Source: Arthrobacter sp. CAU 1506 (lineage in GTDB: Bacteria; Actinomycetota; Actinomycetes; Actinomycetales; Micrococcaceae). Taken from it: a DNA stretch of 64,000 bases. The stretch spans positions 62,001-126,000 of the forward strand of contig NZ_SUKC01000009.1 of the NCBI RefSeq assembly GCF_005047635.1, written 5' to 3'. Of the stretch, positions 1 through 9,022 are shown in pieces. The first letter of the stretch is position 1. Each line of letters starts with the position of its first letter. Below the pieces are notes generated by a model, which saw nothing but the letters and a program-made list of their open reading frames with translations, did not search any database and was not told the DNA's origin. Made by a program: the position numbers and the translations under genes.

Positions 1-11
1 GGCGGCAGAGG

Positions 12-947
12 CTACGCCTGCTCGCCCAACTCCCGCTGCGCGGCGGCAGCAGCTTTCCGCGTCCGGTCAGCGGTCCTGGCCGCAGACACCAGGTCTTCCT
101 CGGCCGCTTCGATCGTGCGGTCGGTGGCGGCAATCTCGCGCGTCAGCTCCTCGATGCGCTTTTTCAGTTCACTTAGCTCGTCGGAGAGTGCATCGCGGCG
201 GTTCTGCAACTGGTCCAGCTTGTCCAAGACCTTCTGTTCTTTGGCCTCGGCATCGTCTTTTCGGCGCTCGGCTTTCTCCACCTCGGCCCGCGCCAACCGG
301 CGGCGCCGCTCCGCCTCCTCGGCTTCCTGCTTCGCGGCCCGGTCGGCCTTGGCGGCCCGGCGTTCGGCCAGCTCGTCCCGCGCCGGAGCCTTGGCGCTGC
401 GGCGGGGCGGGGCAGCGGACACCGGCGCGGGTGATCCAACGGCTTCCGGCACGGCGACGATACCGTCCAAGTCCACCGGGTCCAGCCCGGTGGAAGCGAA
501 TGATGTGGTGAGCAGTCCGCTGGCCAGCGCAGCACCCGCCGCAGGGTCGGACATGGCGGCACGCAGCGTCTGCTCCACTTCGGTGACGACGGCCGGGCCG
601 ACTGAATGGCCCAGTTCGTCGGCCAACTGCCGTCCGCTCGACGCCATGGCGGACAGAAGCCCGCGGCGCTGGTCGCCCAGCGCCCGCATCTGGCTGGGGT
701 CCAGTTCCTGCTGCGCCTGGCTCATCGCCGCCCCCAGCTCGATGACCCCGTCGATCTCATCGCGGCGGTGGACTGCCATCATGTTGAGCAGCCAAGCCGC
801 TGCCGTGGGTTTCGACAGGCCGCGCAACCGTGCTGCCAGAGCCTTGTCCCCGGCCTGCGCGGCTTCCTTGGCCTTGGCGTTGCGGGCCGCGGTGAACTCA
901 CCCGGCAGCAGCGCATACAGCTCCCGGGCCGCGCTCTCCAAATCCAT
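12..947 (-). CDS. Hypothetical coiled-coil protein
   Basis: A 311-residue soluble protein with no recognised catalytic domain. Residues 1-170 are Ala-rich and probably helical. After a Pro/Ala linker (about 170-190), residues 190-305 are a highly charged Lys/Glu/Arg heptad-like stretch, a long predicted coiled coil. There is no signal peptide or membrane segment, so it should be cytoplasmic. The ATG has no Shine-Dalgarno sequence, but a TAGGCT -10 box lies 7 bases upstream, which suggests a leaderless mRNA. It follows the ChaB-like gene on the same strand by about 55 bases. Related proteins of unknown function occur in actinobacteria (from memory). The gene is convincing; its function is unknown. 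Confidence 0.8.
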   Translation of the reverse strand: MDLESAARELYALLPGEFTAARNAKAKEAAQAGDKALAARLRGLSKPTAAAWLLNMMAVHRRDEIDGVIELGAAMSQAQQELDPSQMRALGDQRRGLLSAMASSGRQLADELGHSVGPAVVTEVEQTLRAAMSDPAAGAALASGLLTTSFASTGLDPVDLDGIVAVPEAVGSPAPVSAAPPRRSAKAPARDELAERRAAKADRAAKQEAEEAERRRRLARAEVEKAERRKDDAEAKEQKVLDKLDQLQNRRDALSDELSELKKRIEELTREIAATDRTIEAAEEDLVSAARTADRTRKAAAAAQRELGEQA

Positions 948-954
948 GCGCCCT

Positions 955-960
955 AGCCTA
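955..960 (-). promoter_or_regulatory. -10 box (TAGGCT) of a leaderless gene
   Basis: On the minus strand TAGGCT ends exactly 7 bases before the ATG at 947, so transcription would start at or next to the start codon. No Shine-Dalgarno is present. No convincing -35 was seen. Confidence 0.5.
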
Positions 961-1002
961 ATCGGCCCTGTTCCCGGTGCCTCTCAGGCACGGCGCAGCC
1001 GC

Positions 1003-1419
1003 CTACCGGGACTTTCGAGTCTCCCTGTTGTTGGCCTTGCGCAGCGCCTCGACCAACTGGGACTTGTCCATTTTCGACCGGCCGGGCACGTCGAGCTTTT
1101 TCGCCAGGTCGTAAAGGTGTTCCTTGGAAGCGTTCGCGTCCACCCCACCCTTGGTCTGCCGCGAGGTGTTCTTGCCGCCCTTGGCCTGCTGGTCCGAGGG
1201 GCCGTACTTCTCCTTCGGCTCCCAGTGGTCGCCGACTTTTTCGTGGGAATGCTTGAGTGCACTGTAGGCAACGCGGTGGGCGCGTTCCTCGTCGCCGTAC
1301 GTTTCGGCGGCCGAGTCATGGGCCTCCGCGAAAGTCTCCTGCGCCTTCTTGCCTGAACGCTGCAGTGTGCTGGGCAGTTCGCTTTGCTTCGGCTTGCCGC
1401 TCTTGGTCGTCTTGGGCAT
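1003..1419 (-). CDS. ChaB family protein with C-terminal Rho-N/SAP-like module
   Basis: A basic 138-residue protein. Residues 1-70 (start MPKTTKSGKPKQ, then helices with AYSALKHSHEKVGDHW) match the ChaB fold, a small helical domain named after a putative cation-transport regulator. Residues 95-135 (LYDLAKKLDVPGRSKMDKSQ) form a helix-extended-loop-helix module like Rho-N/SAP, often nucleic-acid binding. GTG at 1428 is one base from the AAGGGA ribosome site; ATG at 1419 is about 10 bases from it and is preferred. Actinobacteria commonly fuse these two modules (from memory). The biochemical role is unclear. Confidence 0.85.
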   Translation of the reverse strand: MPKTTKSGKPKQSELPSTLQRSGKKAQETFAEAHDSAAETYGDEERAHRVAYSALKHSHEKVGDHWEPKEKYGPSDQQAKGGKNTSRQTKGGVDANASKEHLYDLAKKLDVPGRSKMDKSQLVEALRKANNRETRKSR

Positions 1420-1550
1420 CCGGGCCACGTCCCTTCACCAGAGATTGTTTCCGTTTCCATCTCCAACGTGGCACAGTTCCCCGGCCCTGCCAAGGGACAA
1501 ACCGGGCTTGTGGAGGGGAAGAAGGGCCGGGGGACCGCATCCCGCCACGG

Positions 1551-1556
1551 CACAAT
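1551..1556 (+). promoter_or_regulatory. Candidate -10 box (CACAAT) of hrpB
   Basis: CACAAT is followed by six bases and then the GTG at 1563. The spacing fits a leaderless start. This is weaker than the other examples because the box begins with C. Confidence 0.35.
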
Positions 1557-1562
1557 GTAAGG

Positions 1563-4307
1563 GTGACCCAGCCAGCCTCCCGCACCACTCAACCTCCGCG
1601 TGGCCACTATCGTCCGTTCGATCTGGCGGTCATCGGCGCGGGTCTGGTTTTCGCCGAGTCGCTGGACGGTTTGGCCGCGGCGTTGACGGTGGCGCCCGAC
1701 GAGGCGACCCCCGGCGCTGCCGCAACCGGACCCTTCGCAGGCGGCACCGCCGTCGTGCAGGCTCCGCCGGGCACGGGCAAGACCACGTTGGTGCCGCCGC
1801 TGGTGGCGAACCTGGCCGCCGGGGCTGCGCTGAGCCGCCAGCCAAGCGTGGTGGTGACCCAGCCGCGCCGGGTCGCGGCCCGTTCGGCGGCGCGGCGGCT
1901 GGCGTTCCTCGACGGCAGCACGCTGGGCGGCCGCGTCGGCTACACGGTCCGCGGCGAGCGTCGGGCCGGTGCTCAGACCCTGGTCGAGTTCGTCACGCCG
2001 GGGATCCTGCTGCGCCGGCTGCTCGCCGACCCCGGCCTGGAGGGCACGGACGCGGTGATCCTGGACGAAGTGCACGAGCGCGGGCTGGAAACCGACCTGC
2101 TGCTGGGCATGCTCGGCGAGGTGCGCCAGCTGCGTGCGGACCTCACATTGGTGGCGATGTCCGCCACCCTGGATGCTCCGCGGTTCGCCTCCCTGATCGG
2201 AGCGCCCGACGGCGTTGGGCCGGCTCCGGTGGTCGACTGCCCTTCCGCCCTGCATCCCTTGGAGGTGCGGTGGGCGCCGGCGGCTGGACCGCGGCTGGAT
2301 GAGCGGGGCGTTACCCGAGGTTTCCTGGACCACGTCGCCGCCACTGCGGTTGCCGCCCACGCCACGGCGATCGGCGGCGATCCTGCCATTGATGCCCTGG
2401 TGTTCGTTCCCGGAGCGTGGGAAGTGCAGCAGGTCGCGGCATTGATCCGGGACAAGGTTCGGAGCGCAGGCGGCAGCCCCGGCCTCGAGCGGGCCGGAGG
2501 CCGGAACACCGAGGTGCTGGAACTGCACGGTCAGGTCGACGCCGCCACGCAGGATCGCGCCGTCTCCGGCCGGGAACCCGGCGGAGTTCCGCGCATCATC
2601 GTTTCCACCTCGCTGGCCGAGTCCTCGCTCACCGTGCCCGGAGTGCGGCTGGTGATTGACTCCGGTCTGTCGCGCGAGCCGCGCCGTGATGCCGCCCGCG
2701 GCATGTCCGGCCTGGTCACCGTCTCGGCTTCGCGGGCCTCAGCCGACCAGCGCGCCGGCCGCGCTGCCCGCCAAGGACCGGGCACTGTGGTGCGCTGCTA
2801 TGACCAAAAGACGTTCGGTGCCGCCCCGGCACACCCCACGCCGGAGATTGCCGTCGCGGATCTCACCGCGGCCGCTTTGGTGCTGGCGTGCTGGGGTGCT
2901 CTCGGCGGCGAGGGGCTGCAGCTTCCGGATGCACCGCCGGCCGCGGCCATGGGCGATGCCCTGCGAACCCTGCACGATCTAGGCGCCATCGACGACGACG
3001 GCCGCGCTACCGAATTGGGGCGGGTCTTGTCCCGGGTTCCAGCCGACCCGCGGCTAGGTCGGGCGCTGCTGGACGGCGCGGCCGTCGCGGGGCCGCAGTT
3101 CGCCGCGGACGTCGTTGCGCTGGTGGCCGGGGACCAACGCGCCCCCGGCGCCGACCTGGCCAAACTGCTGGCCTCCCTCCGCGCGGCTGGCCGGGGCGAT
3201 CCGGCAGCCCGGCGCTGGCGCGAGGAGGCGCGGCGGTTGGCGGAGATCGCACGGCAGGAGGGCGCCGCCGTCGTGCCATCCCGCAGCGGTGCACCGCTGG
3301 GCGCGGCGGAAACAGCGGAAACAACGGGACAGATTCTGGCACTGGCCTTCCCGGAACGGGTTGCCCGCCGCGTCAACGGCGCTACCGGCCAGACCTATCT
3401 GCTGGCGTCCGGAACGCGCGCCGGTCTGCCGGCGGGCAGTCCGCTGGCGGGCCACGAGTGGCTGGCCGTGGCCGAGGTGTCCAGGGCGCAGGGCCGCGAT
3501 GCCGCCGGAACCGGGGCGGTGATCCGTTCAGCGGCCCCGCTGGACGCGGACACGGCGGAAGCCGCCGCGGGAACGCTGCTGACCGACCGGGTGGAAGCGC
3601 GTTTCGAGGCCGGGCGGGTGGCGGCGCGCCGCGAGCGCCGGCTGGGGGCGATTGTGCTCTCCTCGACGCCGGTCAAACCGTCGCCCGCCGACGGACGGGA
3701 AGCGGTGGCACGTGCACTGGAGACTGGCGGGCTGGGCACTATCGGCTGGTCCGAACCGGCCGAGGCATTGCGCCGCCGCCTGGCCCTGCTGCACCGGGAG
3801 TTGGGGGAGCCCTGGCCTGATGTCGCCGAACGCGCGTTGCTGGCCCGGCTCTCCGACTGGTTGTCGCCGGAACTGGAGGCGCTGGCCGGCGGCAAGCCCG
3901 CCGCGGCTGTGGACCTGGCCGAGCCGCTGCGCCGGCTGCTGCCCTGGCCCGACGCTGCCCGGTTCGATGAGCTGGCACCCGAGCGCCTCCAGGTGCCTAG
4001 CGGGTCGCGGGTGTGGATCGATTACCCGGCCCCGGAGGACAGCGGGCGCCCGGTGGTGGCGGTCAAACTGCAGGAATGCTTCGGCTGGGCCGAGACGCCG
4101 CGGCTGGTGGACGGGCGGGTGCCGGTGCTGTTCCATCTGCTCTCGCCCGCCGGCCGGCCGCTGGCCGTCACCGACGACCTGGCGTCCTTCTGGTCCGGCC
4201 CGTACGCGCAGGTGCGCGCGGAAATGCGCGGCCGGTATCCGAAGCATCCGTGGCCGGAGGACCCGTGGACCGCGCCGGCCACCGCCCGGACTAAGAACCG
4301 GATGTAG
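1563..4307 (+). CDS. hrpB: ATP-dependent helicase HrpB (DEAH/RHA family)
   Basis: A 914-residue DExH helicase, close to but longer than the 800-850 residues usual for HrpB. Walker A (APPGTGKTT) is at residues 67-75 and DEVH at 168-171, followed by the SAT motif (VAMSATLDAPRF). The helicase C domain has STSLAESSLTVPG and the arginine-finger region QRAGRAARQGPG. HA2 and the HrpB-specific C-terminal region follow, ending in the typical HPWPEDPW. The open frame runs further upstream, but that part overlaps the chaB-like gene in antisense, and homology begins after the GTG at 1563. HrpB is a putative RNA helicase whose physiological role is poorly defined. It is convergent with the acyl-CoA dehydrogenase gene. 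Confidence 0.95.
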   Translation: MTQPASRTTQPPRGHYRPFDLAVIGAGLVFAESLDGLAAALTVAPDEATPGAAATGPFAGGTAVVQAPPGTGKTTLVPPLVANLAAGAALSRQPSVVVTQPRRVAARSAARRLAFLDGSTLGGRVGYTVRGERRAGAQTLVEFVTPGILLRRLLADPGLEGTDAVILDEVHERGLETDLLLGMLGEVRQLRADLTLVAMSATLDAPRFASLIGAPDGVGPAPVVDCPSALHPLEVRWAPAAGPRLDERGVTRGFLDHVAATAVAAHATAIGGDPAIDALVFVPGAWEVQQVAALIRDKVRSAGGSPGLERAGGRNTEVLELHGQVDAATQDRAVSGREPGGVPRIIVSTSLAESSLTVPGVRLVIDSGLSREPRRDAARGMSGLVTVSASRASADQRAGRAARQGPGTVVRCYDQKTFGAAPAHPTPEIAVADLTAAALVLACWGALGGEGLQLPDAPPAAAMGDALRTLHDLGAIDDDGRATELGRVLSRVPADPRLGRALLDGAAVAGPQFAADVVALVAGDQRAPGADLAKLLASLRAAGRGDPAARRWREEARRLAEIARQEGAAVVPSRSGAPLGAAETAETTGQILALAFPERVARRVNGATGQTYLLASGTRAGLPAGSPLAGHEWLAVAEVSRAQGRDAAGTGAVIRSAAPLDADTAEAAAGTLLTDRVEARFEAGRVAARRERRLGAIVLSSTPVKPSPADGREAVARALETGGLGTIGWSEPAEALRRRLALLHRELGEPWPDVAERALLARLSDWLSPELEALAGGKPAAAVDLAEPLRRLLPWPDAARFDELAPERLQVPSGSRVWIDYPAPEDSGRPVVAVKLQECFGWAETPRLVDGRVPVLFHLLSPAGRPLAVTDDLASFWSGPYAQVRAEMRGRYPKHPWPEDPWTAPATARTKNRM

Positions 4308-4358
4308 CCCGGGTCGAGGGAGCAGCGCCCGCCGAGATACCTGCGGCGAGTCGCGCGG

Positions 4359-5501
4359 TCACCGCCTGAGCTGGCGTGAGATCAGCAGCCGCTGGATTTG
4401 GTTGGTGCCTTCGAAGATCTGCATCACCTTCGCCTCGCGCATGTACCGCTCGGCCGGGAAATCCCGGGTGTAGCCGGCGCCGCCCAGTACCTGAACGGCA
4501 TTGGTGGTCACGCTCATCGCGTTGTCGGTCGCCACCAGTTTGGCGATCGAGGCCTCCCGGCCGTATGGCAGGCCGGCGTCCTTTAACCGGGCGGCGGACA
4601 GGTACATGGCGCGCGCGGTTTCGGTTTCCACGGCCATGTCGGCGAGCAGGAAGGCCAGTCCCTCGTGCTCGATCAGCCGCTTGCCGAAGGCTTCCCGCTC
4701 GTTGGCGTAGGACGCGGCCAAATCCAGCGCGGCCTGTGCCAGCCCGGTGGCGACGGCGGCGATGCCCAGCCGGCCGGAATCAAGCGCGGCGTAGGCGATG
4801 GCCAGGCCTTGGCCATCCTCGCCGATCATCCGGTCGGCGGCAACGTGCACGTCGTCGAAATGCATGGTGGCCGTGGTGGAACCGGTCAGTCCCATCTTGT
4901 GCTCCGGTGGCGCCGCGCTCAGCCCTGCCGCATCCGCCGGCACCAGGAAACACGAGACCCCGCGCCGCGGATCGTCGGAGGTCCTGGCCATGACCGTATA
5001 GAAGTCGGCCTGGCCGGCATGCGTGGTCCAGGCTTTCGCGCCGCGGATCAGATAGCCGTCGCCGTGCCGCACGGCCTTGGTCCGCATGGCCGCCGGATCC
5101 GATCCGGCGTGTGCTTCGGAAAGGCAGTAGGCGCCCAGGGTTTCGCCGGAGAGCATGTCCGGCAGCCAGGTCTTGCGCTGCGCGTCGCTGCCGAAGTGCA
5201 CCAGCGGGAAGCAGGAGAGGGCGTGCACGCTGACGCCCACGGCCACGCTGCTCCAGGCAGCCCCGAGTTCCTCGAGGACCTGCAGGTAGACCTCGGCCGG
5301 CTGGCTGCCCCCGCCGAACTCCTCGGGATACGGCAGGCTGAGCAGCCCGGTTTCCCCGAGCGTCCGAAAGACCTCGCGCGGAAACCGTTCGGCTTCTTCG
5401 GCCGCCGACGCCTGCGGCATCAATTCGCGGGCAGCGATGCCACGCACCAGCTCCAGCAGGTCCTGCGCTTCCTCCGTTGGCAACAACCGCTGCACAACCA
5501 T
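4359..5501 (-). CDS. Acyl-CoA dehydrogenase
   Basis: A flavoprotein that oxidises acyl-CoA to enoyl-CoA and passes electrons to ETF. The three standard parts are visible: N-terminal helices (LGETGLLSLPYPEEFGG), the middle beta domain with the FAD/substrate motifs AYCLSEAHAGSDPA and KAWTTHA, and the C-terminal helices ending in MREAKVMQIFEGTNQIQRL. The Glu of FEGTNQ is the catalytic base of the short/medium/isobutyryl type. Length (380) is normal. A GTG at 5507 is only 3 bases from the GGAGGGG ribosome site; ATG 5501 has better spacing. It stands alone, so the chain-length specificity cannot be read from context. Confidence 0.95.
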   Translation of the reverse strand: MVVQRLLPTEEAQDLLELVRGIAARELMPQASAAEEAERFPREVFRTLGETGLLSLPYPEEFGGGSQPAEVYLQVLEELGAAWSSVAVGVSVHALSCFPLVHFGSDAQRKTWLPDMLSGETLGAYCLSEAHAGSDPAAMRTKAVRHGDGYLIRGAKAWTTHAGQADFYTVMARTSDDPRRGVSCFLVPADAAGLSAAPPEHKMGLTGSTTATMHFDDVHVAADRMIGEDGQGLAIAYAALDSGRLGIAAVATGLAQAALDLAASYANEREAFGKRLIEHEGLAFLLADMAVETETARAMYLSAARLKDAGLPYGREASIAKLVATDNAMSVTTNAVQVLGGAGYTRDFPAERYMREAKVMQIFEGTNQIQRLLISRQLRR

Positions 5502-5732
5502 CGTCACTCACCCCTCCGGCTGCCGGCCTGGGTGTGGGCCGGCTTGAGGATTTCCACAGTGCAGGCGGGTTCGCCGCCGCGCCGCGGAGCATCCGTATGT
5601 GATTGCGTGCGTCAACTACAACACGGGGGCAGGGCGGGTACAAGCACGTGTGGATCACGATGTCGGCCGTGGCGCAAGGTCCGCTGAGCGCCGTCCGGAG
5701 GATCGGGTGCGGAGGTCCGGGTGCTGTGACCA

Positions 5733-5761
5733 GTGACCCCGGCGCCCGGCGGGCGTAGTCT
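5733..5761 (+). promoter_or_regulatory. Candidate promoter of the LolA-like/ABC operon
   Basis: GTGACC (5733-5738), a 17-base spacer and TAGTCT (5756-5761) precede the operon. The start GTG at 5798 then has a leader of about 30 bases with GGAAGG. Confidence 0.5.
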
Positions 5762-5797
5762 GGGACGAAGCCCTTCAGCATCGGAAGGTGGTATGCC

Positions 5798-6895
5798 GTG
5801 GCCCGGACCTGGAAGCGGTGGCTGCCCGCCGCCGTCGTGCCTGCGGTGATTGCCGGCGGAGCGCTGACCGCTTCGCTGCAAGCCAACGCCGCCGCCGATC
5901 TGCCGGACAAAACACCGCAGCAGCTGCTGGAAATGGCGGCCGGCAGCGACGTCCATGAGCTGACCGGGACGCTGGAACAGCAATCCGCGCTGGGACTTCC
6001 AGAGCTGCCAAAGGATCTGCCGGCGGAAGAGGGCGGGCAACTGGCCACCGCGCTGGAGATGCTCACCGGCACCCACACCGCCAGGGTTTACCGGGGCGGA
6101 CCGGACCGGACCCGGCTGCAGGTTTTCGACCGCTTTGCCGAGCGCGACGTGATCCGCAACGGTCTGGAGGGGTGGGTCTACAACTCCAAGCAGAACGAGG
6201 CTGTCCACCTGACCCTGCCGCCGGTAACCGACGGCGGGGACACGTCCGAAGACGGGGGTGCCGCGCAGACCGAGGCGTACTCTCCGGAACAGCTCGTCGA
6301 CCAGTTGCTGGAGAGCATGACTTCCGAAACCAAGTTGTCCGTCGGCGACGACACGTCGGTCGCGGGCCGCAGCGCGTACCAGTTGGTGGTGGAACCGAAC
6401 AGCGCTCAAACGCTGGTGGGGTCCATGGTGCTGGCCATCGATGCCGAGACGGGACTGCCGCTCAACGTCCAGGTGCAGGCCCGCGGACAGCAGGAGCCGG
6501 CGTTCCAGCTGGGCTACACCAAGCTGAGTCTTGGTGCGCCGGACCCCGGGCTGTTCGAATTCACTCCGCCCGCCGGCGCCACGGTGACCGAGCACGCCGT
6601 GCCGCGGCACGGCTCGGACGCGGAGAAGCACCACGGCAAGAACGACGGCGGTGCGGACCCGGGGGGTCAGGTCACCAGACATGGCTCCGGCTGGGAGACG
6701 GTGACGGAAGTCCCCGCGGCGGCCCTTCCGGACGGCTGGGCGGATTCTCCGCTGCTGGCCCAGGCGACGGAGGTTGTGGACGGCGGCCGGCTGATCTCCA
6801 CCGCGCTGCTCAACGTGTACCTGACCGATGACGGACGCGTCTTCACCGGCTCCGTCCCGTTGGAGCAGTTGCAGGCAGCCGCGGAGGGCCGGTGA
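5798..6895 (+). CDS. LolA-like secreted protein (DUF2092-type)
   Basis: A 365-residue exported protein. Residues 1-35 form a signal peptide (basic start, hydrophobic core, ALTASLQANAAA). The rest resembles the LolA/LppX half-barrel fold, with repeated beta strands such as GLEGWVYNSKQNEAVHLTLP and QVQARGQQEPAFQLGYTKLS. Known relatives bind lipids or sit in the cell envelope; in a monoderm it cannot be a Lol outer-membrane carrier. The stop codon overlaps the following ABC ATPase start (GTGA), so the three genes are translationally coupled and the protein is probably a periplasm-side partner of that ABC system. Start: GTG 5798 with GGAAGG upstream. Confidence 0.8.
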   Translation: MARTWKRWLPAAVVPAVIAGGALTASLQANAAADLPDKTPQQLLEMAAGSDVHELTGTLEQQSALGLPELPKDLPAEEGGQLATALEMLTGTHTARVYRGGPDRTRLQVFDRFAERDVIRNGLEGWVYNSKQNEAVHLTLPPVTDGGDTSEDGGAAQTEAYSPEQLVDQLLESMTSETKLSVGDDTSVAGRSAYQLVVEPNSAQTLVGSMVLAIDAETGLPLNVQVQARGQQEPAFQLGYTKLSLGAPDPGLFEFTPPAGATVTEHAVPRHGSDAEKHHGKNDGGADPGGQVTRHGSGWETVTEVPAAALPDGWADSPLLAQATEVVDGGRLISTALLNVYLTDDGRVFTGSVPLEQLQAAAEGR

Positions 6896-7857
6896 ACGGC
6901 AGCGGCACCTCTGCCGCCCTGGCCATCGAAACCTCCGGACTGACCAAACGCTTCGGCCGGCAAACCGCCGTCGATTCCCTTAATCTGGCCGTTCCGCACG
7001 GATCGGTCTTCGGCTTCCTGGGCCCGAACGGCTCCGGGAAAACCACCACCATCCGGGTGATGCTCGGACTGGCAGGCGCCACCAGCGGCAGTGTTCGGAT
7101 CTTCGGGCAGGAGATGCCCGCGCACCTTCGGAGCGTGCTGCCGCGGGTCGGGGCGCTGATCGAAGGCCCGGCCTTCTATCCTTTCCTCTCCGGCGCCGCC
7201 AACCTGCGCCGGCTGGACACGGCAGACCGGCATGCCCCGGCAGCAACCCGCCGCCGCCGGATCGCCGAGGCACTTGAACGGGTCGGGCTGTCGCATGCGG
7301 CGAACAAGAAGGTCCGGGCGTATTCGCTGGGCATGAAGCAGCGGCTGGGCATCGCGAACGCGTTGCTGATGCCGCGCCAACTGCTGGTGCTGGACGAACC
7401 GACCAACGGACTGGATCCGCAGGGCACCCGCGAGGTCCGCAGCCTGGTGCGCTCGCTGGCCGGCGAAGGCACCACGGTGTTCGTCTCCAGCCACCTGCTC
7501 TCCGAGGTGGAACAGATCTGCAGCCACGCCGCCGTGATGCGCGCCGGCCAGCTGGTGGCCCAAGGAACCCTGGACGAACTGCGCCGCGTGGGCCTGACCC
7601 ACCTGAACATCCAGACCCCGGACGCCAACGCCGCCCGGGCTGTGCTGCGCCGGCTCGGCCTGGAACCGGACGGCACGGCGGCAGCACTCGACGGGCAGGT
7701 CAGCACGCCGATGAACCGACCCGACCTGCTGCCGGAGAACATCGCCGCCGCGCTGGTGGCCGACGGCGTGCGGATCCGCGGCTTCGTGGTGGAGGCGGGC
7801 AGCCTGGAGGACCGGTACGTGGAACTGACGGGGGAGGGGTTCGACGTTGTCCAATGA
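6892..7857 (+). CDS. ABC transporter ATP-binding protein
   Basis: A 321-residue ATPase of the CcmA/DrrA/NatA type that powers ABC-2 exporters. Walker A is GPNGSGKTT, the signature is YSLGMKQRL, Walker B is LLVLDEPTNGLDP, followed by the H-loop SSHLL. The ~100-residue C-terminal extension is usual for this type. It overlaps both neighbours: GTGA with the LolA-like gene and 11 bases with the permease. The substrate is unknown; natural candidates are a lipid, a peptide or a drug. Confidence 0.95.
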   Translation: MNGSGTSAALAIETSGLTKRFGRQTAVDSLNLAVPHGSVFGFLGPNGSGKTTTIRVMLGLAGATSGSVRIFGQEMPAHLRSVLPRVGALIEGPAFYPFLSGAANLRRLDTADRHAPAATRRRRIAEALERVGLSHAANKKVRAYSLGMKQRLGIANALLMPRQLLVLDEPTNGLDPQGTREVRSLVRSLAGEGTTVFVSSHLLSEVEQICSHAAVMRAGQLVAQGTLDELRRVGLTHLNIQTPDANAARAVLRRLGLEPDGTAAALDGQVSTPMNRPDLLPENIAAALVADGVRIRGFVVEAGSLEDRYVELTGEGFDVVQ

Positions 7858-8920
7858 CGCGCAGCCCGTTTCGCCGCAGTCTGTTCCTGCGCTGCCCGTT
7901 CCTGCGCTGCCCGTTCCTGCGCAGCCCGTTCCTGCGCAGCCCGTTTCCTCGGCGGCGGCTCGGCAGAGTTCCGAACCTGGGGGCGGACCCGTGGACCGTT
8001 CCGTGCTCCATTCTGGTGCCGGGCCTAACACGACTGCCGGTTCTGAGCCGGCCGGATCTGCCCGACTGGAACAGCCGTCCGCCCCGGAGAACCGCCGGGC
8101 GTCGGCGGGCTGGGCACTCTTCGGCTCCGAACTCAGCGTGCTCTTCCGGCGCCTGCGGACCTGGGCCATGCTGCTGGCCCTGGCCGCGGTTCCGGTGCTG
8201 ATTGCCGTGGTGGTCCGGCTGGCCGCCGACGAAGGAGGGCCCGGCGGAGGCCCGCCGTTCCTGAACCAGATCACCCAGAACGGCCTGTTCGTTGCGCTAA
8301 CCGGTCTGGTGGTCTCCATTCCGCTGTTCCTGCCGCTGACCATCAGCGTGGTGGCCGGCGACACCATCGCCGGCGAGGCAGGCCACGGCACGCTGCGCTA
8401 CCTGCTCACCGCCCCGGCCGGCCGGCTGCGGCTACTGGCGGTCAAGTACGGGGCGGCCGTCGTCTTCTGCATCGCGGCGGCGCTCACCATCGTGGTGACC
8501 GGCGCGCTCATCGGCACCATCCTCTTCGGCACCGGACCGGTGACCCTGCTCTCCGGCGACACCATCGGCGTCGGCGACTCCCTGGTCCGGCTACTGCTGG
8601 TGGCCGTCTATGTCGCGTTGTCCCTGGCCGGGCTGGCCGCGATCGGGCTGTTCATCTCCACCCTCACCGAGGTTCCGGTCGGGGCCATGGCGACGACGGC
8701 GGTGCTCGCCGTCGTTACCCAGATCGTTGGCGCCCTGCCGCAGCTCGACTGGCTGCACCCCTGGCTGTTCACCTACCACTGGCTCGACTTCGCCGACCTG
8801 CTCCGCCAGCCCATCTCCTGGGATGCCTTCGGCGCCAACGCCCTCCTGCAGGGCGGCTACATCGCCGTCTTCTGCGCCCTCGCCTACAGCCGCTTCAGCA
8901 CCAAGGACGTGCTGTCCTAG
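7847..8920 (+). CDS. ABC-2 type transporter permease with repeat-rich N-terminus
   Basis: A 357-residue membrane protein. Residues 80-357 have about six hydrophobic helices (WAMLLALAAVPVLIAVVV; LFVALTGLVVSIPLFLPL; then four more), as in ABC-2 permeases. The first 80 residues are cytoplasmic and low in complexity, with six tandem five-residue units of the form A-Q/L-P-V-P/S encoded by a 15-bp repeat at 7859-7948. The start is TTG 7847 behind GGGGGAGGGG, overlapping the ATPase gene. The extension is odd for the family and may be a recent slippage expansion, or the true start may lie further in. Confidence 0.9.
   Translation: MSNDAQPVSPQSVPALPVPALPVPAQPVPAQPVSSAAARQSSEPGGGPVDRSVLHSGAGPNTTAGSEPAGSARLEQPSAPENRRASAGWALFGSELSVLFRRLRTWAMLLALAAVPVLIAVVVRLAADEGGPGGGPPFLNQITQNGLFVALTGLVVSIPLFLPLTISVVAGDTIAGEAGHGTLRYLLTAPAGRLRLLAVKYGAAVVFCIAAALTIVVTGALIGTILFGTGPVTLLSGDTIGVGDSLVRLLLVAVYVALSLAGLAAIGLFISTLTEVPVGAMATTAVLAVVTQIVGALPQLDWLHPWLFTYHWLDFADLLRQPISWDAFGANALLQGGYIAVFCALAYSRFSTKDVLS
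7859..7948 (+). repeat. 15-bp in-frame tandem repeat, six units
   Basis: Six consecutive 15-base units, two identical (7889-7903 and 7904-7918), encode AQPVS, PQSVP, ALPVP, ALPVP, AQPVP, AQPVS. The unit is a multiple of three, so copy-number change keeps the frame of the permease gene. Confidence 0.95.
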
Positions 8921-9022
8921 TCATTCACGGGAGTCCTGCGGCTTGCGCGCCGCTGCGGTCGTTGACCGCGCTTGTAGGATGACGGGAATTCACCTGCGAC
9001 GAATACCCCGGGACGGACTGAC

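Noticed and set aside
1257-1562. 102-codon N-terminal extension of HrpB
   Set aside because: The extra part overlaps the chaB-like gene in antisense, has no HrpB similarity, and a GTG with a well-placed -10 box lies at 1563.
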